From Cryomorphaceae bacterium (lineage in GTDB: Bacteria; Bacteroidota; Bacteroidia; Flavobacteriales; Schleiferiaceae): a stretch of 41,249 nucleotides of DNA. The notes under the pieces were generated by a model. That model was not told where the DNA came from. It ran no database searches and worked only from the letters and a program-made list of their open reading frames with translations. The translations under genes were made by a program, and so were the position numbers. The first letter of the stretch is position 1. Each line of letters starts with the position of its first letter. The stretch is from the NCBI GenBank assembly GCA_021298655.1, contig JAJTFK010000025.1, positions 1-41,249 of the forward strand, in the 5' to 3' direction. This document shows, piece after piece, positions 1 through 8,971 of the stretch.

Positions 1-212
1 ATTGGGGGACTAACCAAGGTCATAAGTAGGCTGGAATTCGGCACGTCGATCCAGGATGACGATCCGCTGCCGCGGCCTTTGCGTTGGGTACCTGCCGTTA
101 TGGCAGTCCAGCCCGAGGAATTCCACATTTCGGGATGCTCGTGCGCCCAGGTCTGAGTGGAGTCTAACTCGCTGAATTTAAGGAACTTTATTGGTTCGTG
201 TGCGGCAGGCAT
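1..212 (-). CDS. birA: Biotin--[acetyl-CoA-carboxylase] ligase, N-terminal part (cut by window edge)
   Basis: An open frame runs from an ATG at 212 down to base 1 with no stop, so the 3' part lies outside the window. The roughly 70 visible residues begin MPAAHEPIKFLKF and continue with an STQTWAHE stretch. This is followed by a TAGTQRKGRGSGSSSW segment, the biotin/ATP-binding signature of BirA-type ligases (normally QTAGRGRRGxxW), and then SLLMTLVSPP, which fits the next beta strand. The enzyme attaches biotin to the carrier protein of acetyl-CoA carboxylase; accA lies at the other end of this window. There is no N-terminal DNA-binding domain, so this is the enzyme-only type rather than the E. 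coli repressor type. It is transcribed divergently from rsfS, as is common in Flavobacteria. Confidence 0.85.
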   Translation of the reverse strand, partial: MPAAHEPIKFLKFSELDSTQTWAHEHPEMWNSSGWTAITAGTQRKGRGSGSSSWIDVPNSSLLMTLVSPP

Positions 213-301
213 ACTGCAAAAATGCAGCGAATTCCGCCGCAAATCCGCCACATACCCAAATTGGCACCCTAATTGTGCTAAAGGGCGGGTAATTTTACCG
301 A

Positions 302-688
302 ATGACTGCAACCTTTGCCAAACTTCCCCAAGTCGTGCGCAGCGCCATCGAAGGCGTGAGCGACATCAAGGGCGAAAACCTCGTACTGCTCGACCTTCGC
401 GGGCTCGACAACGCGGTATGTGATTTTTTTATTGTTGCCGAGGCGCAATCCACGACCCAAGTAAATGCACTGGCCGACGCGGTCCACAAGCGGGTTCGCG
501 AAGAGGCCAACGACAAGCCCTGGCATGTCGAAGGCGCGCAGCAGTCCGAATGGATTCTGATGGACTACGTGTCGGTGGTGGTCCACCTTTTTCAGCGCGA
601 AGCACGCGCTTTTTACGACCTAGAGGGCCTGTGGGCCGACGCCGTTTCGGTGAAGCTCCCCCAACAATACCTCGTTGACGCTGTTTAA
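302..688 (+). CDS. rsfS: Ribosomal silencing factor RsfS
   Basis: A 128-residue protein of the RsfS/Iojap/YbeB family, which binds ribosomal protein L14 on the 50S subunit and blocks subunit joining when nutrients are short. The typical core is visible: a helix, then the LVLLDLRGLDNAVCDFFIVAEA strand-loop-strand, a helix with QVNALADAV, and a late DYVSVVVHLFQREARAFYDLEGLW segment, which is the most conserved part of the family. The length is normal. It starts at the ATG at 302, 90 bases from the divergent birA start, and is followed after 6 bases by ftsH. This rsfS-ftsH order is usual in Bacteroidota. Confidence 0.93.
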   Translation: MTATFAKLPQVVRSAIEGVSDIKGENLVLLDLRGLDNAVCDFFIVAEAQSTTQVNALADAVHKRVREEANDKPWHVEGAQQSEWILMDYVSVVVHLFQREARAFYDLEGLWADAVSVKLPQQYLVDAV

Positions 689-694
689 TTTCTG

Positions 695-2809
695 ATGAGC
701 AAAAAAAACAAGGGCGCGAAGCCCGGCGAAACGCCCAAGGGCGGCCTTCCCAAATTCAATTTCAGCTGGATCTACATTGCGGTGTTTGTCGGCCTTCTCG
801 GGCTGCAGTTTGCGCAAAGTCGGTTCGCAGCCCAAACCCAGGCTTCGACCTTTAACGAGCTCAGCACGCGCATTGCCCGCGGACACGTCGACCGCGTTAA
901 GGTCGTGAACAGCAAAGAAGTATTTGTTTTCATCAAGGCCGACAGCCTGGCTGCGCTCAAGGAATACGAAGAACTCGCCAAAACCACCTTGGGCGATGCC
1001 CCGAATCAGGGTCCGCACTTTGTGTTCGAAATGCCGGCCGAGTCCTTTGACCGGGCGATGGAGCGCTTCTACAGCCAGCACCCCGAAGTGGCCGAGGTCA
1101 ATGTGGAGTACAAGGAAGAACCAAACTACTGGGGCGAGGCCTTGGCCTGGCTCATTCCGCTGATTTTGTTCGCGGCCCTCTGGTTTTTCCTCATGCGCCG
1201 CATGGGCGGAGGCGGCGCCGGCGGACCGGGCAGCCAATTGTTCAACATCGGGAAGAGCCGCGCGCAAATGTTCGACGCGGACAGCGCCGTCAAAGTAACC
1301 TTTAAGGACGTTGCCGGCCTCGACGGGGCCAAGGACGAGGTACTCGAAGTGGTGGACTTTTTGAAGAACCCCAAAAAGTACACGGACCTCGGCGGAAAAA
1401 TCCCCAAGGGCGTGCTGCTCAGTGGCCCTCCGGGAACGGGCAAAACCCTGTTGGCCAAGGCGGTTGCCGGTGAAGCGCAGGTTCCCTTCTTTTCGCTCAG
1501 CGGGTCCGACTTCGTCGAAATGTTCGTCGGCGTGGGCGCCAGCCGCGTGCGCGACCTGTTCAAGCAGGCCAAAGAGAAGTCGCCCAGCATCATTTTCATT
1601 GACGAGATCGATGCCATTGGTCGGGCTCGCGGTCGCAATGCCTTTGGCGGCGGCAACGACGAGCGCGAAAACACCCTCAACCAGCTGCTCACGGAGATGG
1701 ACGGATTCGGCACCAACGAGCACGTCATCGTCATGGCCGCCACCAACCGGGCCGACATTTTGGACCGCGCCCTGATGCGCGCCGGCCGATTTGACCGCAT
1801 CATTTACGTGGACCTGCCCGAAGTCACCGAGCGCATCGAGATCTTCAAGGTGCACCTGCGCCCCCTCAAGTTGGGCTCGGACGTCGACGTCGAATTCCTT
1901 GCGCGCCAGACGCCTGGATTCAGCGGGGCCGACATTGCCAACGTGTGCAACGAGGCCGCCCTGGTCGCCGCCCGAAAGAACAAAAAAGTCATTGAAAAAC
2001 AGGACTTTTTGGACGCCGTGGACCGCATTGTAGGGGGCCTGGAAAAGAAATCCAAAATCATCACCCCCGAGGAGAAGGAAATCATCGCCCACCACGAAGC
2101 CGGGCACGCCACCGTAAGCTGGCTGCTGGAGCACGCTTCGCCGTTGGTCAAGGTCACCATTGTTCCCCGCGGACGCTCGCTGGGTGCGGCCTGGTACCTT
2201 CCCGAAGAGCGCCAGCTCAACAGTACCGAGCAAATGCTCGACGAAATGTGCGCCACCCTGGGCGGACGCGCTGCCGAAGAAGTGATTTTTGGACGCATTA
2301 CCACCGGAGCCTTGAGCGACCTCGAAAAAGTCACCAAGCAAGCCCGAGCCATGGTAGCCGTGTACGGCCTCAACGACCGCCTCGGAAACATCACCTACTA
2401 CGATTCGTCGGGCCAAAACGAGTACCAGTTCGACAAGCCCTATTCGGAGCGCACGGCCGAAGTGATCGACGAAGAGATCAGCAAACTCATTGAAGGTCAG
2501 TACGAACGCGCCAAGGAACTGCTTACAGCACATCGGGCTCAACTGGAGCAACTGGCCCAAGAGCTGCTCACGAAGGAGGTTATCTTCCGGGACAACCTCG
2601 TTGCCATTTTTGGCGAACGCCCGTGGCAAACCCGCGAGGAGCGCCTTGCGGCCCTTCAGGAAGGTCCCGCTGCGGCCGAGCCCGCGGCCGACGAGGACCA
2701 CCCCGCCGAGGTCCAACTCGATGGGGCTCCTTCGGAGTCTCCGGCAGAACCAACCCCAACGCCTGAAGACGCCCAATCAACCCAAGTTGACCCCAGCGCC
2801 ACAGCGTAG
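695..2809 (+). CDS. ftsH: ATP-dependent zinc metalloprotease FtsH
   Basis: A membrane-anchored AAA+ protease of 704 residues that degrades misfolded membrane proteins and short-lived regulators. Two membrane segments (about residues 23-40 and 148-166) flank a periplasmic domain. A glycine-rich linker leads into the AAA+ module with Walker A GPPGTGKT at 244-251, Walker [12 protein letters not shown], and the second region of homology ending in RAGRFDR. The zinc protease motif HEAGH is at 467-471, and the third ligand is probably the Asp near 542. The C-terminus carries an Ala/Pro/Glu-rich tail of about 50 residues that looks disordered. It is the second gene of the rsfS-ftsH-LUD-cdsA-psd operon. 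The family assignment is secure. Confidence 0.97.
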   Translation: MSKKNKGAKPGETPKGGLPKFNFSWIYIAVFVGLLGLQFAQSRFAAQTQASTFNELSTRIARGHVDRVKVVNSKEVFVFIKADSLAALKEYEELAKTTLGDAPNQGPHFVFEMPAESFDRAMERFYSQHPEVAEVNVEYKEEPNYWGEALAWLIPLILFAALWFFLMRRMGGGGAGGPGSQLFNIGKSRAQMFDADSAVKVTFKDVAGLDGAKDEVLEVVDFLKNPKKYTDLGGKIPKGVLLSGPPGTGKTLLAKAVAGEAQVPFFSLSGSDFVEMFVGVGASRVRDLFKQAKEKSPSIIFIDEIDAIGRARGRNAFGGGNDERENTLNQLLTEMDGFGTNEHVIVMAATNRADILDRALMRAGRFDRIIYVDLPEVTERIEIFKVHLRPLKLGSDVDVEFLARQTPGFSGADIANVCNEAALVAARKNKKVIEKQDFLDAVDRIVGGLEKKSKIITPEEKEIIAHHEAGHATVSWLLEHASPLVKVTIVPRGRSLGAAWYLPEERQLNSTEQMLDEMCATLGGRAAEEVIFGRITTGALSDLEKVTKQARAMVAVYGLNDRLGNITYYDSSGQNEYQFDKPYSERTAEVIDEEISKLIEGQYERAKELLTAHRAQLEQLAQELLTKEVIFRDNLVAIFGERPWQTREERLAALQEGPAAAEPAADEDHPAEVQLDGAPSESPAEPTPTPEDAQSTQVDPSATA

Positions 2810-2858
2810 CTTGACAGACGCTCGGTTCGATTGATTTATGTGTTATTTTCGCCTCTAA

Positions 2859-3488
2859 ATGGCGGGCTGGATCGGTAAATTCCTCACGGTACTCAGCGGC
2901 GCCCCTCAAGCGGGGGGTGACGAAGTGGCGGATCCCAACGTCGGCAAGTATTCGGCGCTGGAAGATCCCGTCGATCTCGCATTCGTGCGGCGATTTACGC
3001 AATCGGGCGGCCTGTTTTTGTACTGCGGCAGCATTGACGAAGTCGTCGACAACCTCAAAGCCGTTGGGTCCGAATCCGGACAAACCCACTTTTTTGTGCC
3101 CGAAAAGAGCCTACACAACTGGTTTCAGCAGGCAGGCCTTAGCGTGATTCACGACAATCCGCTTGAAGCCGATGCCATGGCGACCACCTGCCACGCGGCG
3201 GTTGCCCAAACCGGCGGCATCATGATTACCGACGCCCAAACCCAAGGCCTGAAGTTTGCGCAACTGCCGTCCATTCACCTGGTTATCGCACGGGTTTCTC
3301 AGGTGGTCAACAGCCTATCCGACGGAATGTCGGCGATCAACAAGTTCCACCGCGAGCAACGCCCCCTGAGCATTATCACGCTCAAAGGCAAGCGCGATGA
3401 GGCGGTGCTCCAAGCCAAAGTCGACCCGAACAAGGGGCGTGAACTGTACTTCTTCCTCGTCGAAGACCACCTGTTTACCGACGTATGA
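2859..3488 (+). CDS. LUD-domain protein (LutC/YkgG-like)
   Basis: A 209-residue protein of the LUD (lactate utilisation) family. The visible support is the order ALEDPVDLAFVRRFTQSGG near the N-terminus, then a Rossmann-like core with THFFVPEK, the loop AVAQTGGIMITDAQTQG, and the strand LPSIHLVIARVSQVV, which match LutC/YkgG proteins. LutB and LutA partners are not nearby, so a lactate oxidase complex cannot be claimed. Flavobacteria commonly carry this lone LUD gene between ftsH and cdsA, which suggests a membrane- or redox-related job that remains undefined. The stop overlaps the cdsA start by 4 bases (ATGA), so the two are probably translationally coupled. Confidence 0.85.
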   Translation: MAGWIGKFLTVLSGAPQAGGDEVADPNVGKYSALEDPVDLAFVRRFTQSGGLFLYCGSIDEVVDNLKAVGSESGQTHFFVPEKSLHNWFQQAGLSVIHDNPLEADAMATTCHAAVAQTGGIMITDAQTQGLKFAQLPSIHLVIARVSQVVNSLSDGMSAINKFHREQRPLSIITLKGKRDEAVLQAKVDPNKGRELYFFLVEDHLFTDV

Positions 3489-4105
3489 TGCAGCGCAGCA
3501 TCTGGGGCCTGGTGTACGCCCTGGTCGTCGCATTCTTTTGCCTGGGACTCTCCTGGACTCCGGCCCTGCTGTTCCTCCTTCTAGCCGGCGTCGCCGTTGA
3601 ACTCATTCGCCTGCCGAACCTAGGCCCCAAAATCCGAGCCTCCGGCCTTTTGTATGTTTTTGCGAGCGCCATCGCCACGGGCTGGCTTTGGGGCGTCGGC
3701 GGCGGTCCGTCCATCTTTGCCGTTTTTGTACTTATTTGGCTCTCGGATTCCATGGCCTATGTGGGCGGACGACTGTTCGGCCGAACCCCCATGGCGCCGG
3801 TGCTTTCGCCCAAAAAAACCTGGGAAGGCCTGGTCATTGGCGGACTATTCACCCTGGGAGTTGGGCACCTTGCCCTATACCGCATCCTGGAAACCTCGTT
3901 GACCCTGTCGCTGATCCTGCCCGTCACCGTGGCCGTTGCGGCGCCGATCGGCGACCTCGTCGGTTCCTACCTCAAGCGTCAATCGGGCGTCAAGGATTCC
4001 GGCGTCTTTTTGCCCGGTCACGGCGGATTTCTGGACCGCCTCGACAGCTACCTGCTTTCGAGCATTGTCTTGGTCCTTGTCTTAATCGCCTTTCAAACGT
4101 TTTAA
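3485..4105 (+). CDS. cdsA: Phosphatidate cytidylyltransferase, compact form
   Basis: Makes CDP-diacylglycerol from phosphatidate and CTP, the entry point to phospholipid head-group synthesis. The signature near the C-terminus is complete: SYLKRQSGVKDSG, then PGHGGFLDRLD with the catalytic acidic residues, preceded by LSPKKTWEG. The protein is multi-pass and only 206 residues long, against about 260-270 in typical relatives. The missing part is in the N-terminal membrane region, while the catalytic half is intact. A start at 3485 or 3488 is equally possible because the sequence reads ATGATG; 3485 gives a 4-base overlap with the LUD gene. The psd gene follows 12 bases after the stop, so the two steps of phosphatidylethanolamine synthesis are neighbours. 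Confidence 0.92.
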   Translation: MMQRSIWGLVYALVVAFFCLGLSWTPALLFLLLAGVAVELIRLPNLGPKIRASGLLYVFASAIATGWLWGVGGGPSIFAVFVLIWLSDSMAYVGGRLFGRTPMAPVLSPKKTWEGLVIGGLFTLGVGHLALYRILETSLTLSLILPVTVAVAAPIGDLVGSYLKRQSGVKDSGVFLPGHGGFLDRLDSYLLSSIVLVLVLIAFQTF

Positions 4106-4117
4106 ACGCTTAACCGC

Positions 4118-4783
4118 ATGCTGCACCGCGAAGGAACCAAAACCATTTTCATCAGCCTGGTCATCCTGGCCATTCCCTACGTGCTGCTCACCCAGCTCGG
4201 AGCGCCCGACTGGGCCGTTACCGGGTACCTGGTTGTGGGCTTGATTTTGCTGGGGCTCGTGCTGCAGTTTTTTCGCAACCCGACACGGACCACGAACGCA
4301 CAGGCCGGCGACGTGATTGCCCCCGCCGACGGCACCGTCGTGGTCATCGAAGAAGCCGAAGAGCCCGAGTACTTCAAAGGCAAGCGCAAGCAAATCAGCA
4401 TTTTCATGTCTCCGCTCAACGTCCACGTGAACCGTGCGCCCGTAAGCGGCAAGACCGTATTCGCCAAGTACCACAAGGGCAAGTACCTCGTCGCCTGGCA
4501 TCCCAAATCCAGTACCGAAAACGAGCGTACCACGCTGGTCTTTAGCACCCCGAACCACGGTGAAGTGATGATCCGCCAGATTGCCGGAGCCGTTGCGCGC
4601 CGAATCGCGGTCTACGTCCAACCCGGCCAACCCGTTTCGGTTGGCGAAGACGTGGGCTTTATTCGCTTTGGCTCGCGCGTCGACATTTTTTTACCGCTTG
4701 ACGCCGAGATTCGGTGCAAAATCGGCGACAAACCGAGCGGCGGCGAAACCGTGATCGCCAAGCTCCACGCGGCGAACAACTAG
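4118..4783 (+). CDS. psd: Phosphatidylserine decarboxylase proenzyme
   Basis: Converts phosphatidylserine to phosphatidylethanolamine using a pyruvoyl group formed by self-cleavage. The 221-residue protein has two N-terminal membrane segments (about 9-26 and 33-51). A PADGTVVVIEEAEE segment follows, then MSPLNVHVNRAPVSG, the conserved substrate region. The self-cleavage motif FGSRVD lies near the C-terminus, and Ser186 is the residue expected to become the pyruvoyl group. This short form is the one usual in Bacteroidota. It ends only 3 bases before the stop of the convergent cmk gene, and no hairpin terminator is seen between them. Confidence 0.95.
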   Translation: MLHREGTKTIFISLVILAIPYVLLTQLGAPDWAVTGYLVVGLILLGLVLQFFRNPTRTTNAQAGDVIAPADGTVVVIEEAEEPEYFKGKRKQISIFMSPLNVHVNRAPVSGKTVFAKYHKGKYLVAWHPKSSTENERTTLVFSTPNHGEVMIRQIAGAVARRIAVYVQPGQPVSVGEDVGFIRFGSRVDIFLPLDAEIRCKIGDKPSGGETVIAKLHAANN

Positions 4784-4786
4784 TTC

Positions 4787-5467
4787 CTAGCGGCGAGGGA
4801 CGAGGTTCATCGCCTGATCAAACAGCTCGTCGGGCGAAACGCTCGAATTGTCCAGCACCACGGCGTCGTCGGCAAGGAGGAGCGGACTGTCCAATCGTTC
4901 CCGGTCTTCCTTGTCGCGTTGAAGCAGGTTGGACTTGACTTCGGCCAGACTAACCGATCCGGGATTGGCGGCGTCCATTTCGGCAAATCTCCGCTGCGCG
5001 CGCACGTCCGCGTCGGCGGTCACAAACAGCTTGAGTTCCGCGTCGGGAAAAACCACGGTTCCGATGTCGCGACCGTCCATGACCACGCTGTGGCTTCGGC
5101 CCATGGCCTGCTGCTGGGCAACCAGGCGGCGGCGAACGGGGACCAGCGACGACACCGCACTCACCACCCGGCTTACGTCCATGCTGCGAATGGCCTCCTC
5201 CACGTCTTCGCCGTTGAGGATGGCGCGGTTGCGCCCTTGGGTATCGCGCGCAAATCCGAGGTGAAGTTGCTCCAACGACGCATTGATGGCCACGGCATTG
5301 ATTCCGTCGGGCGAAGCCCAGCCGTGGCGAATCGCATGCAGCGCCACCATGCGGTACATGGCCCCGGTATCGATGTAGAGAAATCCGAGGGCGGCCGCGA
5401 GCCGCTTGGCCAGCGTGGATTTACCGGTCGAGGCGTATCCGTCTACCGCAATGCGAATTGGGGTCAT
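4787..5467 (-). CDS. cmk: Cytidylate kinase
   Basis: Phosphorylates CMP and dCMP. The protein is 226 residues from the ATG at 5467: it opens MTPIRIAVDGYASTGKST, with the P-loop at residues 10-17, then YIDTGAMYR (CMP binding) and MDGRDIGTVVFPDA, both typical of Cmk. A longer reading frame exists upstream of 5467, but its 21 extra residues are PorQ-coding sequence read in another frame. The chosen start overlaps the porQ stop by 4 bases (ATGA), the usual sign of coupled translation. It is the last gene of the rpmE2-glmU-like-lon-porQ-cmk transcription unit. Confidence 0.95.
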   Translation of the reverse strand: MTPIRIAVDGYASTGKSTLAKRLAAALGFLYIDTGAMYRMVALHAIRHGWASPDGINAVAINASLEQLHLGFARDTQGRNRAILNGEDVEEAIRSMDVSRVVSAVSSLVPVRRRLVAQQQAMGRSHSVVMDGRDIGTVVFPDAELKLFVTADADVRAQRRFAEMDAANPGSVSLAEVKSNLLQRDKEDRERLDSPLLLADDAVVLDNSSVSPDELFDQAMNLVPRR

Positions 5468-6471
5468 AGCGAGCGCGTGTAGGAAAATTGGGTAAAACGT
5501 CCGGCCACATGGTACACTGCCTGGGACCACTGAAACTGGCTTTTTCCCGCTTTTAGGCCAAAACCGAAGCTCAATCCGGCGTTGGTGCGGCGGGTCGGAA
5601 GCTGCATTTCGAGCTGGCGGCGAAAATCGTAGCCTACTTGAGCCCTCAATCGACCTCCGAGCTCGGCCTCGACCGCAACCGCCAGGTGGCGAAGGGCCAA
5701 ATTGGTCCAGGACGGCGCGTTGTAGGTCGTTTGGCCCGTTAGCGGATCGCGCAGCTCGCGCAGGGGCTCGTAGCCCGCCAAATTCCAGCGCTGCAGGTCC
5801 CGCGCCGCCACGTGAATGCGAAACGGGGCGTATCGAAACTTGCGGCTGAAGGCCGCATGCAGCGCCGTCGGCAGGGGCTCCGACGTGGACCCCAAGGGGT
5901 CAAGGCTAAGGCCCGCGTGCTGCAGGACCAAGGCTGCGTGGAGTCGGCCGCTGTCGCCGACGTAGGTGGCGCCCCAGTCGGAGGTCAGGGCCTGAGCGAC
6001 CAGGTTAGAGGCCGTCTGGAGGGTCCAGCGCGCGGTGGCGCCAACCAAGACGTGGCTGCCCGACTTCAGGGTGAAGGCTCTAGCCAGCGTGGCCCGCGGC
6101 CGAGATTCCTGAAAGCGAAAGCTCCCGATGACGGCGCCGACCTCGTTCGTTTCGGGCATGGCCCCCGAGTTGAGGTAGTCTGCCCCAAGCGCAAAATGCC
6201 AGGTTCGGTGGCGAAACTTCGCGCTCATGTGGCCCAGTCGGAGTCCGCTGGGCAGCGCTCCGGTACTCAGAACGAACTGGTTGCCGTCCAAGCCCGCGGC
6301 GAGCGACGGGTTAAAGGTTGAAGCCGCCACGTCGGTCGGAACGGCCCAAGCCGCCCCCGCAAGCGCGTTCCAGCGCGCCGAACCCGCCATGTTTAGGGTG
6401 TTCCACGCCACGGACTGCGCACCCGCCCCAAGGGACAGCGCGAGCAATGCAGCATTCAGGCCCGTACGCAC
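5464..6471 (-). CDS. porQ: Type IX secretion system protein PorQ
   Basis: A 335-residue outer-membrane beta-barrel protein. An N-terminal signal peptide ends near GAGAQS, followed by the family opening WNTLNMAGSARWNALAG and ASTFNPSLAAGLDGNQ, which match PorQ/PorP-type starts. The rest alternates barrel strands and ends in an aromatic QFSYTRSL strand. In the family, PorQ works with PorZ and PorU/PorV at the cell surface in attachment of type IX substrates. Its presence implies a type IX system elsewhere in the genome. The position upstream of cmk is the usual one in Bacteroidota. It lies 9 bases after lon. Confidence 0.88.
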   Translation of the reverse strand: MRTGLNAALLALSLGAGAQSVAWNTLNMAGSARWNALAGAAWAVPTDVAASTFNPSLAAGLDGNQFVLSTGALPSGLRLGHMSAKFRHRTWHFALGADYLNSGAMPETNEVGAVIGSFRFQESRPRATLARAFTLKSGSHVLVGATARWTLQTASNLVAQALTSDWGATYVGDSGRLHAALVLQHAGLSLDPLGSTSEPLPTALHAAFSRKFRYAPFRIHVAARDLQRWNLAGYEPLRELRDPLTGQTTYNAPSWTNLALRHLAVAVEAELGGRLRAQVGYDFRRQLEMQLPTRRTNAGLSFGFGLKAGKSQFQWSQAVYHVAGRFTQFSYTRSL

Positions 6472-6480
6472 CCGACCAAG

Positions 6481-8964
6481 TTACGCTTTAGCCGGGCTTG
6501 ACGCTACCGCATCAGTCTGAGCGGCGGGCTTGCGCACGTTCAGAACCTTGGCGTTTTTGACTTTTTTGTCGGTGACCGAGTACGCAAGCACCTCGCGCAT
6601 GGTTTGGACGTAGCGCACCTCAAGTCCCTTGAGGTAGGCCTCGGGAATTTCGCGCACGTCGCGCTCGTTGTCGGCGCAAAGCACGACGGTTTTGATTCCG
6701 GCGCGCTTGGCGGCCAGAAGCTTTTCGCGGATTCCGCCCACGGGAAGCACCTTGCCGCGAAGGGTGATTTCACCGCTAAGCGCCAGCGCGTTGCGCACCC
6801 GTCGCTGGGTGTACAGCGAGGTCAGCGCCGTGAGCAGGGCGATTCCGGCCGACGGGCCGTCTTTGGGAACCGCGCCCTCAGGAACGTGGAGGTGCACGTC
6901 GTACTGGCTAAAGTGCTCGGGCTCCAAGCCAAACTCCGCCGCGTTGGCCTTCAAGAAGGTCATGGCCAGGGTGGCGGACTCCTTCATGACGTCGCCGAGG
7001 TTGCCGGTGATGCTGAGTCGGCCCGAACCCGGGGCAATGGTGGACTCCAAGTACAGTATGTCGCCGCCCACGGGGGTCCAAGCCAGCCCGGTCGCCACGC
7101 CCGCCACGCCCTCGTTGGCGTAGTCGTCCTTGCGGAAGCGGGCCACGCCCAGGATTTCGGTCAGGTCGGTTGCGGTCGGCTTGGCGGGAAAGTCCTTGCC
7201 CTCAGCCCGCGCCAAGGCGGCCTTTCGGGCGAGCTTGGCCAGCTGCTGGTCCAGGCGGCGCACGCCCGACTCGCGGGTGTAGCCTTCAATGAGGGCCGAG
7301 GCGGTCGCCGACTCCAGCTTGAGCGCCTTGGGCTCGAGGCCGTGCTCGCGCAGCTGCTTGGGCATCAAGTGGTTTTGGGCAATCTTGACTTTTTCTTCGC
7401 GCGTGTAGCCGGTGACCTCAATGAGCTCCATGCGGTCGCGCAGCGCCGGCTGGATTCCGCCCAGGTTGTTGGCCGTGGCGATGAACAGCACTTTGGACAG
7501 GTCGTAGCCCATCTCGAGAAAGTGGTCGTGAAAGGCGTGGTTCTGCTCCGGGTCGAGCACTTCCAGCAGCGCGCTCGAGGGATCCCCTTGGGCGCCCATT
7601 CCGAGCTTGTCGATTTCGTCGAGCACGAGCACGGGATTTGAGGCCCCGGCCTTCTTGATTTGCTGCAGAATTCGGCCCGGCATGGCTCCGATGTACGTCT
7701 TGCGGTGGCCGCGAATCTCGGCTTCGTCGCGCATTCCGCCCAGGGACATGCGCACGTAGGGACGACCCAGCGCCTCGGCCACGGAGCGGCCGAGTGAGGT
7801 CTTGCCCACTCCCGGAGGACCGTACAAGCACAAAATTGGGCTCTTCAAGTCGCCCTTGAGCGCCAAAACGGCGAGGTGCTCCAGAATGCGCTCCTTGACC
7901 TTTTCGAGGCCAAAATGGTCGCGATCCAGGATTTTTCGGGCCTTTTTTAGGTCGTGGCGGTCCTTGGTGACGTGGTTCCACGGCAGGTCGAGCATCAGCT
8001 CGAGGTAGTTTCGCTGGATTCCGAAGTCGGGCACCTGCGGATTCATGCGCTGCAGGCGGGCCAATTCCTTTTCGAACTGCTGGGCCGCTTCGGCCGGCCA
8101 ACTTTTCTCGGACGCACGTTGGCGAAACGACTCGAATTCCGCCTCAAAGCTGTTGCCGCCCAATTCCTCTTGAATGGTGCGCATTTGCTGCTGCAGAAAA
8201 TACTCGCGCTGCTGCTGGTCGAATTCTACGCGCACTTTGTTGGCGATGTCGTTCTTGACTTCAAGCAGGTGCTTTTCTTGGCTGAGGTGCTTGAGCACCT
8301 GCTGCGCCCGGGTTTTCAGGTCGTTTTCTTCGAGCAGCAGCTGCTTTGCGTCGACGTCGAGGTTGGTGTTGCTGGCGATGAAGTGCAGCAAAAACGTGTC
8401 GGACTCGATGTTTTTGACCGCAATCTGGGCCTCGGTCGGAATGTTGGGGCTCTCTTGAATGATTTCCAGCGAAAGTTCGCGGATCGTCGACATCAAGGCC
8501 GTGAATTCGGTGTCGTCTTCGGCGGGAACGGACTCGTCGAGGTACTCCACCCGTGCGCGGTGGTAGGGCTCGTCGGTCAGGAGTTCGAGGATGCGGAAGC
8601 GGCGCTTGCCCTGCAAAATCGCGGTGATGTTGCCGTCGGGCATGCGAAAGGACTTCACCATCTGAACCAAGGTTCCAACCGGGTGCAGGTCCTCGGCCGA
8701 CGGCGTTTCGGTGTCGGCGTTGCGCTGGGCGACCACACCAAATAGCTTTTTGCCCTTTTGGGCATCCTGAATCAGGCGAATCGACTTGTCGCGTCCGGCG
8801 GTAATCGGACTGACTACGCCGGGAAACTGCACCGTGTTGCGCAGCGGAAGCAGGGCAAGCTCCGACGACAGGTCGGCCTCGGGAACCGTATTGTCTTCTT
8901 CGTTGGTGATGAGCGGAATAAGGTCGGTGTCCTCGGAGAGGAGCGAAAAACGGGGTACTTCCAT
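6481..8964 (-). CDS. lon: ATP-dependent Lon protease
   Basis: A soluble AAA+ serine protease that removes damaged and regulatory proteins. From the ATG at 8964 it has 827 residues: an N-terminal LON substrate domain (LLPLRNTVQFPGVV near residue 40), Walker A GPPGVGKT at 382-389, and a C-terminal protease domain. The Ser-Lys dyad is visible as PKDGPSAG with Ser705 and GIREK with Lys748, 43 residues apart as in E. coli Lon. An ATG at 8994 would add 10 residues but would overlap the upstream glmU-like gene by 23 bases. The 8964 start sits 7 bases after that gene's stop and is preferred. Confidence 0.96.
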   Translation of the reverse strand: MEVPRFSLLSEDTDLIPLITNEEDNTVPEADLSSELALLPLRNTVQFPGVVSPITAGRDKSIRLIQDAQKGKKLFGVVAQRNADTETPSAEDLHPVGTLVQMVKSFRMPDGNITAILQGKRRFRILELLTDEPYHRARVEYLDESVPAEDDTEFTALMSTIRELSLEIIQESPNIPTEAQIAVKNIESDTFLLHFIASNTNLDVDAKQLLLEENDLKTRAQQVLKHLSQEKHLLEVKNDIANKVRVEFDQQQREYFLQQQMRTIQEELGGNSFEAEFESFRQRASEKSWPAEAAQQFEKELARLQRMNPQVPDFGIQRNYLELMLDLPWNHVTKDRHDLKKARKILDRDHFGLEKVKERILEHLAVLALKGDLKSPILCLYGPPGVGKTSLGRSVAEALGRPYVRMSLGGMRDEAEIRGHRKTYIGAMPGRILQQIKKAGASNPVLVLDEIDKLGMGAQGDPSSALLEVLDPEQNHAFHDHFLEMGYDLSKVLFIATANNLGGIQPALRDRMELIEVTGYTREEKVKIAQNHLMPKQLREHGLEPKALKLESATASALIEGYTRESGVRRLDQQLAKLARKAALARAEGKDFPAKPTATDLTEILGVARFRKDDYANEGVAGVATGLAWTPVGGDILYLESTIAPGSGRLSITGNLGDVMKESATLAMTFLKANAAEFGLEPEHFSQYDVHLHVPEGAVPKDGPSAGIALLTALTSLYTQRRVRNALALSGEITLRGKVLPVGGIREKLLAAKRAGIKTVVLCADNERDVREIPEAYLKGLEVRYVQTMREVLAYSVTDKKVKNAKVLNVRKPAAQTDAVASSPAKA

Positions 8965-8971
8965 GGGCCGA

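Noticed and set aside
620-2776. A 718-codon open frame antisense to ftsH, and similar long antisense frames over lon, serA, phoH and others
   Set aside because: They arise from the high G+C content and strong codon bias of the real genes. They show no domains, and their predicted proteins are poor in normal composition.
2811-2816. TTGACA before the LUD-domain gene as an E. coli-like -35 element
   Set aside because: There is no matching -10 at the right distance, and Bacteroidota use different promoter elements; the gene is close behind ftsH and probably co-transcribed.
4784-4786. A terminator between psd and cmk
   Set aside because: The two stops are three bases apart and no hairpin is visible around them.
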